Below, in pieces: positions 1-6,795 of a stretch of DNA of 23,868 nucleotides. Made by a program: the position numbers and the translations under genes. The DNA comes from Candidatus Aminicenantes bacterium UBA6072. Lineage in GTDB: Bacteria; Acidobacteriota; Aminicenantia; UBA2199. The notes under the pieces were generated by a model. The model was not told where the DNA came from and did no database searches. It was given only the letters and a program-made list of their open reading frames with translations. The first letter of the stretch is position 1, and every line of letters starts with the position of its first letter. The stretch is taken from assembly GCA_002436105.1 (NCBI GenBank), contig DIXU01000002.1, forward strand, positions 1-23,868. Direction: 5' to 3'.

Positions 1-160
1 CACAACTTTCGATCATATCTCGCTTACTTACGGTTTTTTATCTTACTTTACCACTTTACCCCTCTACCTCTCTACCCCATAAATGAACAGGGCTTTTTAA
101 GGTGAAACCTGGAACATGGAACGTGGAACTTGGAACGTGGAACCTGGAACCACGCTCAAA
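1..160. repeat. Left-edge intergenic stretch with short tandem repeats
   Basis: Positions about 40-77 hold pyrimidine-rich near-repeats of TTTACC/CTCTACC. Positions about 103-153 hold at least six imperfect copies of a 7-base unit GGAACNT (variants ending CT, AT, GT, TT). An open frame reads through this block into the DUF507 gene from position 130, but its composition is simply the repeat and it is not credible protein. The heptamer period matches the other intergenic repeats in the window. Confidence 0.8.
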
Positions 161-186
161 ATTATGAAGTTTTTACTCACAGGACC

Positions 187-215
187 TTGTGCTATATGCC
201 AAAATTTGTTAAAAT
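187..215 (+). promoter_or_regulatory. Promoter of the DUF507 pair, leaderless geometry
   Basis: TTGTGC (187-192), a 17-bp spacer and TAAAAT (210-215) form a plausible sigma-70-type promoter. Only 7 nt separate the -10 box from ATG at 223, so transcription would start at or next to the start codon. No Shine-Dalgarno lies in front of 223. The geometry matches promoters at 4158, 12458, 13675 and 23756. Confidence 0.6.
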
Positions 216-222
216 CGGTCCG

Positions 223-501
223 ATGAGACTGAACAAGCAGCAGATCGAGCACCTCGCCTTCCAGGTCGTCAAAGGTCTGCTCCATGATAAGCTCATCATG
301 GTGGAAAACCGGGAAAAAACGGTCATCGATGTGCAAAACGTCATCACCCGGGAGCTGGAAAAGGAGGATGCACTCGATGAAAAGGTCAAGGACATCCTCA
401 AGGACAAGCTGAACGAGATCCGCAACTCCAACATCGACTACTACGAGATGTTCCGCATGGTCAAGTCCAAGCTGGCGGAACAGGAAGATATAGTCCTATG
501 A
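223..501 (+). CDS. DUF507 family protein (first of a tandem pair)
   Basis: This 92-residue protein starts MRLNKQQIEHLA and continues with the charged helical pattern ending in an E-x-E-D-x-L-D-E-K-V-type segment that is typical of DUF507. The family has no established function. The frame stays open upstream to an ATG at 130, with another ATG at 196. I choose 223 because DUF507 proteins usually begin MRLxK, because upstream codons run into the GGAACNT repeat, and because a -10 box ends 7 nt before 223. The gene overlaps the next one by 4 bp (ATGA), so the two are probably translated together. Possible alternative: a start at 196, with AGGA at 181-184. Confidence 0.82.
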   Translation: MRLNKQQIEHLAFQVVKGLLHDKLIMVENREKTVIDVQNVITRELEKEDALDEKVKDILKDKLNEIRNSNIDYYEMFRMVKSKLAEQEDIVL

Positions 502-788
502 GCCTGAAATTGTCGAAAAACCGGGTGAATTACCTGACCAAGCTCATCGTCGATTACATCCAGACGAGCGATGATATCGATTATTCCGGAGATATCGGCA
601 ATATCCGCTTCAAGATCTACCACCTCATCCTCGACGAGCTCAAGCTGTTCGAGGACATCGAGACCGCCGCCCAGGAGAAGATCGTCTCCCAGAAGAAAAA
701 TATCCCCGACGGCTCGCGCGAATGGGAGATCCTCTTCCGCAAGTACAGCAACGAGGAACTGAACAAGCTGGACCGGAACTGGGAATAG
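498..788 (+). CDS. DUF507 family protein (second of a tandem pair)
   Basis: This is a 96-residue acidic, helical protein beginning MSLKLSKNRVNYLTKLIVDY. It shares the DUF507 opening pattern (a Leu-x-Lys near the N-terminus followed by an amphipathic helix) but has diverged from its neighbour. It carries a longer C-terminal half rich in Lys, Glu and Asn that ends in LDRNWE. The start overlaps the stop of the upstream gene (ATGA), indicating coupled translation and a shared operon. Two adjacent DUF507 paralogues suggest a heteromer or subfunctionalised pair, but that is inference. No catalytic or metal-binding motif is visible. No terminator follows; the next 390 bases are repeats. Confidence 0.75.
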   Translation: MSLKLSKNRVNYLTKLIVDYIQTSDDIDYSGDIGNIRFKIYHLILDELKLFEDIETAAQEKIVSQKKNIPDGSREWEILFRKYSNEELNKLDRNWE

Positions 789-1179
789 GCCGAGATCAAA
801 GAAAAGTATTGAACTACGTGACGCGTGACGCGTAACGCGTGACGAGAAAGAGAAAAGCAATACGAAGACTTAAATTCCAAATCCCAAATTCCAAAAAACA
901 AACAAATTCCAAATTACAAATACCAATGACCCAAACGAAGAAGTTGAAGAGTTAAAGAGTTCAAGAGTTGAAGGGTTCGGGCATATCCAGGTCCAGGGCT
1001 GCCAACTCGTCAACGCTTCGACGTCTCTACCCGTCAACAAGCGCTGGCTCTTCGTTTTGGTCATTTGGTAATTGGAATTTGGTGCTTGTTTGGGATTTGG
1101 TGCTTGTGATTTGGAATTTAAGTTCTTATAATTCCCAATCTCGGCATTTTCACCGGAAAACAATGATCAGGAGTATCAC
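789..1179. repeat. Repeat-filled gap between DUF507 pair and OsmC gene
   Basis: No gene is visible here. Positions 815-842 hold four 7-base units of the GTGACGC/GTAACGC type, introduced by ACTACGTGAC. Positions 871-936 hold AAATTCC-type heptamers with CAAAC and AATGACCC. Positions 943-974 hold four 8-base units (GTTGAAGA, GTTAAAGA, GTTCAAGA, GTTGAAGG). Positions 1053-1121 are approximately the reverse complement of the 871-936 block (TTTGGTCATTTGG..TTGGAATTT), so the two can pair as long inverted arms. A promoter-like TTGTGA/TATAAT pair sits at the right end. Confidence 0.85.
1104..1132 (+). promoter_or_regulatory. Promoter of osmC-nth, partly inside a dispersed repeat
   Basis: TTGTGA (1104-1109), a 17-bp spacer and a perfect TATAAT (1127-1132) precede the OsmC gene by about 47 bp. 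The -35 hexamer lies inside the TTTGG-type repeat copy and the -10 just past its end. Unlike the leaderless promoters in this window, it leaves room for a leader carrying AGGAG at 1169-1173. Confidence 0.55.
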
Positions 1180-1611
1180 ATGAAACTGGAAGCAAGCATC
1201 GAATGGCAGGACGGCCTGGCATTCAATGCCGCCCTGGACGGTCATGAATTCGTCATCGACGGTACTCCCGAGTCCGGCGGCAGGGACCTGGGGCCGCGCC
1301 CCAAGGGGCTGACCCTGGTTTCGCTGGCCGGCTGCACCGGTATGGACATCATTTCCATCCTGGGCAAGATGCGGGTCAGGGTCGACAGGTTCCGCATCGA
1401 GACCGAGGCACTGACCGCCGAGGAGCATCCCAGGAAATTCCTGGAGATCCGGATCACCTACCGCTTCGAGGGGCCCGACATCAACCCCGACTCCCTGCGC
1501 AAGGCGATCTCGCTCTCCGAGGAAAAGTACTGCGGCATCCGGGCCACCCTCTCCCCCACTGTCGCCATCCGTCATGAGATCGTCCTCAACAACGAAAAGA
1601 TCCCCGGCTGA
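1180..1611 (+). CDS. OsmC family protein
   Basis: This 143-residue protein matches the OsmC/YhfA-like fold family. It has an N-terminal beta-hairpin region, the GPRPKGLTLVSLAGCTGMDI segment carrying the first conserved Cys (C52), and a second Cys in the EKYCGI helix (C118). Some characterised family members (Ohr, OsmC) reduce organic hydroperoxides through this cysteine pair, while others have unknown roles. The spacing C52...C118 is compatible with peroxidase activity, but the subfamily cannot be settled by eye. AGGAG (1169-1173) lies 6 nt upstream of ATG. It overlaps the nth start by 38 bp, so both likely share the promoter at 1104-1132. A link between oxidative defence and oxidative DNA repair is plausible. 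Confidence 0.85.
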   Translation: MKLEASIEWQDGLAFNAALDGHEFVIDGTPESGGRDLGPRPKGLTLVSLAGCTGMDIISILGKMRVRVDRFRIETEALTAEEHPRKFLEIRITYRFEGPDINPDSLRKAISLSEEKYCGIRATLSPTVAIRHEIVLNNEKIPG

Positions 1612-2254
1612 AAGCAAGGCCATCCGCGACCTGGAGGCGGTGCGAAAGTTCGTCGCCCCCCTGGCGCCGCCGGTGGCCTCCTTCGAGGCCAGCATCCGCT
1701 CCACCCCGTTCCGCATCCTCGTCTCGGTACTGCTCAGCGCCCGCACCCAGGACCCGGTGACCGAAAAGGCCGCCGGCCGTTTGTTCGCGGAGGCCGATAC
1801 GCCAGGGAAAATGGCCCGCCTCACCGAAGCGGAGATCGCACGCCTGATCTATCCGGTGGGCTTTTTCCGCACCAAGGCCCGGCACATCCTGGGCATTTGC
1901 CGGATCTTGTCGGCGGGGAACGGGGTTCCCTCAACCCTCGAAGGCCTCCTGGAATTACCGGGAATCGGCCGCAAGTCAGCCAACCTGGTCCTGGCCCTGG
2001 CCTTCGCCCGGCCGGCCATCGCCGTCGACACCCACGTCTTCCGCATCTCCCGCCGCCTGGGCTGGGCGAAGGGAAAGACGCCCGTCGAGGTCGAGAGGGA
2101 GCTGGAAGCGCTGTTCCCCAGGAAGAGCTGGGCCGACGTCAATCAGGTTCTCGTTGGTTTTGGGCAGACGATTTGCAGGCCATTGAGACCCAAGTGCCAT
2201 GCATGCGCCTTGAGGAAGACCTGCCCCTCTGCTATCGTGACGCGTAACGCGTGA
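1574..2254 (+). CDS. nth: Endonuclease III (DNA glycosylase/AP lyase)
   Basis: This 226-residue protein removes oxidised pyrimidines and cleaves the abasic site. Visible hallmarks are the helix-hairpin-helix LPGIGRKSANLVL with catalytic Lys134, catalytic Asp152 in VDTHVFRISRRLGW, and a complete 4Fe-4S ligand set C201-x6-C208-x2-C211-x5-C217. The start at 1574 overlaps the OsmC gene by 38 bp in another frame; the first 25 or so residues are low-complexity and a later start (for example GTG at 1640) is possible. Oddly, the last five codons and the TGA stop lie inside a GTGACGC/GTAACGC repeat, so the tail VTRNA is repeat-encoded. The protein is slightly longer than typical bacterial Nth (about 210-215 residues). 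Confidence 0.93.
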   Translation: MRSSSTTKRSPAESKAIRDLEAVRKFVAPLAPPVASFEASIRSTPFRILVSVLLSARTQDPVTEKAAGRLFAEADTPGKMARLTEAEIARLIYPVGFFRTKARHILGICRILSAGNGVPSTLEGLLELPGIGRKSANLVLALAFARPAIAVDTHVFRISRRLGWAKGKTPVEVERELEALFPRKSWADVNQVLVGFGQTICRPLRPKCHACALRKTCPSAIVTRNA

Positions 2255-2592
2255 CGCGTGACGCGTGAAAGAGCTTTCAGAACTACGTAATTCGTGATTC
2301 GAAAGAGTTGAGATGATCCGCCTGTGTAATGCGTGAACGAGCTTACAAAACTACGTGATTCGTGATTCGTGATTTGAAAGAGTAAGAGATAATTAGCCTA
2401 CTTGCTACCACTAACACGAACACTTTCTTTTTCTTTCGCATAACGCATCACGCTTAACGCATAACGTAGTGCTTACTTCTTTGTTTGGGTCATTTGGTCA
2501 TTGGAATTTGGTGCTTGTTTGTTATTTGGAGCTTGATGCTTGGAATTTTAGCTCTTCCGCGTTACGCGTCACGCGTTACGCGTCACGTAGGT
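2237..2592. repeat. Repeat block at the nth/lpxC convergent junction
   Basis: No gene lies in this gap. The left arm (2237-2268) is GTGACGC/GTAACGC heptamers and begins inside nth. A roughly 50-bp unit (GCGTGAAAGAGCTTTCAG, ACTACGTAATTCGTGATTC, GAAAGAG) at 2263-2311 is repeated imperfectly about 68 bp later at 2331-2389. GCATAAC/GCATCAC heptamers follow at 2438-2468 and a TTTGGTCATTTGG-type block at 2483-2550. The right arm (2558-2590) is the inverted form of the left arm and ends CACGTAGGTTC beside the lpxC stop. No classical hairpin-plus-T-tract terminator is seen; the inverted arms may serve in its place. Confidence 0.85.
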
Positions 2593-3930
2593 TCAGTCTT
2601 TTGCCTTTAAGAACGTGTCCTTGATCATATTGACCATCTTGGCATTGTCGGTATGGCCGGTCTTCTGGGCGATGACGCGGCCGCGGATCGGCCGCCCCAG
2701 CAGGTAGAAATCGCCGATGACGTCCAGGATCTTGTGCCGCGCCAGTTCCTCGGGGAAGCGCAGGGTGGTGTTGATGATGCGGTCCTTGTCGATGAGGATG
2801 AAATTGTTCATGCGGCCGCCCTCGGCCAGGCCCATGTCGCTGAGCTTGTTGAAGTCGTCGACGAAGCCGTAGGTGCGCGCCGGGGCGATCTCGCGCATGA
2901 AGTCTTCGCCCGAGTTCATGGCGAAATCGTACGTCTGCCGGCCCAGGGGCTCGGGGTAGATGCAGGTGTAGCGCACCGAGAAGGAGTCGGCCGGCTCGAT
3001 CTTGATGTACTTGCCGGAGGCGGATTCGTCGCCGATCAGCAGCGGCCGGGTGATGACGATCTCGGGGATGTCCTCGGGCTGGTCGACGATGCCGCACTCC
3101 TTGATGAACTCGCAGAAGTTGATGGCCGAGCCGTCGTCGATGGGCACTTCCTTGTTGATCTTGACGGCCAGGTTGGTGATGCCGAAGGCGTGCAGCGTGG
3201 CCAGCAGGTGCTCGATGGTGCGCGCCTCGAGGTCGTCCTTCTTGATGGAGGTGGCGTAGCCGGTGGTGTTCAGGTATTCGATGCGCGCAGGGATGTAGCC
3301 CTTCTTGGAGATGTTCTCGAAGCGGATGCCCTTGTTCGCCGCCAGCGGCTTGACGACCATGCCGGTCTTCTCGCCCGAGTGCAGGCCGATGCCGTAGATG
3401 ATGTTGCTCAGGGCCACCGTGCGCTGCTTGCGCAGGAAATTCGGGTCAGCGGCCTCGAAGTCGATGGTCGCCGTGCTTTCCCGCAGCAGGCGCTTCTTCT
3501 CGTCGTTGCCGGCCAGCTCATCCTCCTGGTCGAGGATGACTTTCAGCCGGCGGTTCTCGTCGCGCACCTGGCGGAACTCCAGGGCGCGCTTGAGCACGAA
3601 GATGACCTTGTCCAGGCTGAGCGGCTTCTCGAGGAAATCGTAAGCGCCGGCCTTGAGCGCCGATACGGCGGCAGAAACCGAACCGTGGCCGGAGATCATG
3701 ATGATGATCTGCAGCGGGTCGATCTCCAGGATGCGCTTGATCACCTCCAGGCCGTCGATCCCGGGCAGCCAGATGTCGAGAAAGATGGCGTCGGGGCGGA
3801 TGTTCTGGAACTTCTCGATCGCCTCCATGCCGTCCTTGGCGAAATAGACCTGGAAACCCTCGTCCTCCAGCACCGTGGCCAGGGAGACCTGGATGTTCTT
3901 TTCGTCGTCGACGATGAGTACTTTCTTCAT
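2593..3930 (-). CDS. lpxC: Response-regulator receiver domain fused to LpxC deacetylase
   Basis: This 445-residue protein has two parts. Residues 1-120 form a CheY-type receiver: acidic pair D8/D9, phospho-acceptor D52, S80 and K102 in an EKP motif. It resembles NtrX (FLDIWLPG, MISGHGSV, GAYDFLEKP). Residues 120-150 form a charged linker. From about 169 (KQRTV) onward is a complete UDP-3-O-acyl-GlcNAc deacetylase, the committed step of lipid A synthesis. E240/H241, H399/D403 (RHKILDVIGD) and H426 (KTGH) match the E. coli catalytic Glu, zinc ligands and His265. LpxC alone is about 300 residues. ATG 3930 is chosen because the receiver starts there; codons upstream enter intergenic repeats. The gene is monocistronic, with no other lipid A genes nearby. 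Confidence 0.93.
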   Translation of the reverse strand: MKKVLIVDDEKNIQVSLATVLEDEGFQVYFAKDGMEAIEKFQNIRPDAIFLDIWLPGIDGLEVIKRILEIDPLQIIIMISGHGSVSAAVSALKAGAYDFLEKPLSLDKVIFVLKRALEFRQVRDENRRLKVILDQEDELAGNDEKKRLLRESTATIDFEAADPNFLRKQRTVALSNIIYGIGLHSGEKTGMVVKPLAANKGIRFENISKKGYIPARIEYLNTTGYATSIKKDDLEARTIEHLLATLHAFGITNLAVKINKEVPIDDGSAINFCEFIKECGIVDQPEDIPEIVITRPLLIGDESASGKYIKIEPADSFSVRYTCIYPEPLGRQTYDFAMNSGEDFMREIAPARTYGFVDDFNKLSDMGLAEGGRMNNFILIDKDRIINTTLRFPEELARHKILDVIGDFYLLGRPIRGRVIAQKTGHTDNAKMVNMIKDTFLKAKD

Positions 3931-3940
3931 TTTCGGCGAC

Positions 3941-3946
3941 ATTATA
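3941..3946 (-). promoter_or_regulatory. Candidate -10 box of receiver-lpxC gene
   Basis: A perfect TATAAT on the minus strand ends 10 nt before ATG 3930. A convincing -35 is not visible (TATCTT at a 17-bp spacing) and no Shine-Dalgarno precedes the start. If used, the leader would be only about 3-4 nt. This is weaker than the other promoters listed. Confidence 0.35.
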
Positions 3947-3988
3947 CTCAAAAACGGGCAGAAAAGATAGCCGAAAAAGAAGAGAGCT

Positions 3989-4106
3989 GAGTGACGAGTG
4001 ACCAGTGACAAGTAACAAGGAAGAAGAATAATTGCATCGTTACTCGCTACTTGTTCGTATTATTGCGGTTCCTCGTCACTCGTTACTCGTCACTTGTCAC
4101 TGAGGT
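3989..4106. repeat. Inverted heptamer repeat between divergent genes
   Basis: The left arm (3990-4020) consists of 7-base units GTGACGA, GTGACCA, GTGACAA, GTAACAA. The right arm (4071-4106) is its approximate reverse complement (GTCACTC, GTTACTC, GTCACTT, GTCACTG). A spacer of about 50 bp holds a further GTTACTCGCTACTTG copy. It is the same heptamer scheme as the GTGACGC repeats with different variable bases, but here placed between divergent promoters rather than at gene ends. Confidence 0.8.
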
Positions 4107-4121
4107 CATTATGAGCAAGCC

Positions 4122-4150
4122 TTGTTTTTCACCTCTGCCTGCGGTATACT
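4122..4150 (+). promoter_or_regulatory. Promoter of the small membrane-protein operon, leaderless geometry
   Basis: TTGTTT (4122-4127), a 17-bp spacer and TATACT (4145-4150) are followed by 7 nt and then ATG 4158. There is no Shine-Dalgarno before the ATG. Because the -35 contains a TTG in frame, a start at 4122 could be called by mistake. Confidence 0.6.
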
Positions 4151-4157
4151 GCCCCCA

Positions 4158-4520
4158 ATGAATCCATATCTGATCTTCTTCCTGTCATGGCTCGTTCCCG
4201 GTTTGGGGCACCTGCTGCAGAAGCGCTTCCTGAGGGCCGCGGTCTTCTTTGCCGGCATCGTGGCGCTGCTGGCCATGGGGGTCCTGATGAAGGGGAAATT
4301 CTACGGCACCGGCGTCATGCATCCCCTGCTGCTGCTGGGCTTCGTCGCCGACCTGGGCAACGGACTGTTCTTTTTCCTCATCCGTTTCCTGCACCTGGCC
4401 GCCGGCGACGTCAAGGCCGTGACCTTCCACTACGGCACCGCCTACATGGCCTCGGCCGGCCTGCTCAACTACCTGGTGGCGCTGAACGCCTTCGACATCG
4501 CCAAGGGGAGAAAACAGTGA
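4158..4520 (+). CDS. DUF6677-like integral membrane protein
   Basis: This 120-residue hydrophobic protein opens MNPYLIFFLSWLVPGLGHLL, the PGLGH signature at the start of DUF6677-like and related TM2-type small membrane families. About three to four hydrophobic segments follow (roughly residues 3-18, 21-45, 55-80 and 95-112). The function is unknown. The start at 4158 is preferred because a -10 box ends 7 nt upstream; an in-frame TTG at 4122 is part of the -35 box. The stop overlaps the GTG of the next gene by 4 bp (GTGA), so the three small membrane genes form one operon. The family name is assigned from pattern memory only and is moderately certain. Confidence 0.7.
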   Translation: MNPYLIFFLSWLVPGLGHLLQKRFLRAAVFFAGIVALLAMGVLMKGKFYGTGVMHPLLLLGFVADLGNGLFFFLIRFLHLAAGDVKAVTFHYGTAYMASAGLLNYLVALNAFDIAKGRKQ

Positions 4521-4690
4521 TTTTCAAGAGCCACATGATCTCCATGCTGGTCTTCGCCCTGGTGGTCTCCGTCATGCTGGCCTTTATCCGTCACAGCGAC
4601 CTGCGCCAGGTCCGGCGCTACGCGCTGAGGCTGTTCCTCTACATGGCCGGCGGCGTCGTCGTTATCAGCTGGCTGATGCATTTCCTCTGA
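4517..4690 (+). CDS. 57-residue membrane protein, GTG start
   Basis: A short gene starts with GTG inside the stop of the preceding one (GTGA overlap), with the strong Shine-Dalgarno AGGGGAG at 4504-4510, 6 nt upstream. The product has two hydrophobic helices (about residues 7-24 and 38-55). They are separated by a basic loop RHSDLRQVRRYALR, suggesting a two-helix hairpin with the loop in the cytoplasm. No family is recognised by eye. Its position between a DUF6677-like and a VanZ-like gene, and its coupling to the first, make it a likely real gene and a possible small partner of one of those membrane proteins. Confidence 0.7.
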   Translation: MIFKSHMISMLVFALVVSVMLAFIRHSDLRQVRRYALRLFLYMAGGVVVISWLMHFL

Positions 4691-4698
4691 GCCGCGCG

Positions 4699-5094
4699 TT
4701 GACCCGCCGCCTCCTGTTCGCCGCCGCTTCCCTGCTCATCTACGCCGTCATTTTCTGCCTGTCCTCGCTCCCGCCCTCGCAGCTGCCCTCGGGCATCCCC
4801 GACGTCATCCCCCACGTCGGCGAATACGCGCTGCTGGCTTTTTTCCTTGTCCAGGTCTTCCCCGCCCCGCCCCGGCGACGCGCGCTGGCAACCGCCTTCC
4901 TGCTGGCGCTGCTGCTGGGCCTGCTCGACGAATGCCACCAGCTGTCGACCCCGGGGCGGCTGTTCTCCTGGCTGGACGTGCTGTATGACGCGATCGGAGC
5001 GCTGACCGGCCTGGCGGCGTTTGCATGGATCAGCAGGAAAAGAGTCATTCGGCGTAATACGAAAGATCAAGAAACCGATCTTCGTGACGCGTAA
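4699..5094 (+). CDS. VanZ-like membrane protein
   Basis: This 131-residue, four-helix membrane protein resembles the VanZ-like family. It has an HVGEYALLAFFL motif in the second helix, then LLDECHQLSTPGR followed by a helix starting LDVLYDAIGALTG, matching the family's H-x-x-E-Y and D-E-x-x-Q-x-x-x-P-G-R signatures. Most VanZ-like proteins have no demonstrated function and the fold alone does not imply glycopeptide resistance. The start is taken as TTG 4699, 8 nt after the previous stop; no better ATG is available in this frame. The last codons (RDA) and the TAA stop are inside a GTGACGC/GTAACGC repeat, so the hydrophilic tail RKRVIRRNTKDQETDLRDA may be partly acquired. Confidence 0.8.
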   Translation: MTRRLLFAAASLLIYAVIFCLSSLPPSQLPSGIPDVIPHVGEYALLAFFLVQVFPAPPRRRALATAFLLALLLGLLDECHQLSTPGRLFSWLDVLYDAIGALTGLAAFAWISRKRVIRRNTKDQETDLRDA

Positions 5095-5394
5095 CGCGTA
5101 ACGCGTGACACGGAAGAGATAAAATTCCAAGCATCAAGCACCAAATAACAAACAAGCACCAAATTCCAATGACCAAATGACCCAAACAAAGAAAAGATGC
5201 TTGAAAGAGCTTTCGTTTGGGACATTGGAATTTTGATATTGGAATTTATTTGGAATTTGTGCTTGGGATTTGGGATTTTAATCTTACTTGGTCACGGGTT
5301 TCAATAGGTTGTTTTGTTCTTCCGCGTTACGCGTCACGCGTTACGCGTCACGGAGGTTCGATGAGTTTGTTCACGAATCACGAATCACGAATCA
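5084..5394. repeat. Nested inverted repeat at the VanZ-like/pilR convergent junction
   Basis: No gene is seen. The order is: outer left arm 5084-5112 (GTGACGC/GTAACGC heptamers), inner left arm 5121-5187 (AAATTCCAA..CAAACAAGCACC), and a centre with GAAAGAGCTTTC at 5203-5214. Then come the inner right arm 5214-5280 (GTTTGGGACATTGG..TTTGGGATTT) and the outer right arm 5323-5353 (inverted GTTACGC/GTCACGC units ending CACGGAGGTTC). Finally, TCACGAA heptamers at 5371-5394 touch the pilR stop. The whole block could fold as a long interrupted palindrome. No separate Rho-independent terminator is visible. Confidence 0.87.

Positions 5395-6776
<1,382 letters not shown>

Positions 6777-6795
<19 letters not shown>

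Noticed and set aside
789..1179. CRISPR array
   Set aside because: Units are 7-8 bases, contiguous and imperfect, with no spacers of regular length and no cas genes.
2653..3990. Long plus-strand frame opposite receiver-lpxC
   Set aside because: Antisense shadow rich in Asp, Val, Leu and Gly; the minus strand encodes two complete conserved domains.
3931..4011. N-terminal extension of receiver-LpxC from an upstream ATG
   Set aside because: Extra codons fall in the intergenic repeat and across a -10-like box; the receiver domain itself starts at MKKVLIVDD (3930).
4699..5094. Vancomycin/teicoplanin resistance gene
   Set aside because: Only the VanZ-like fold is visible; no vanHAX or sensor genes are nearby and most members of the family are unrelated to resistance.
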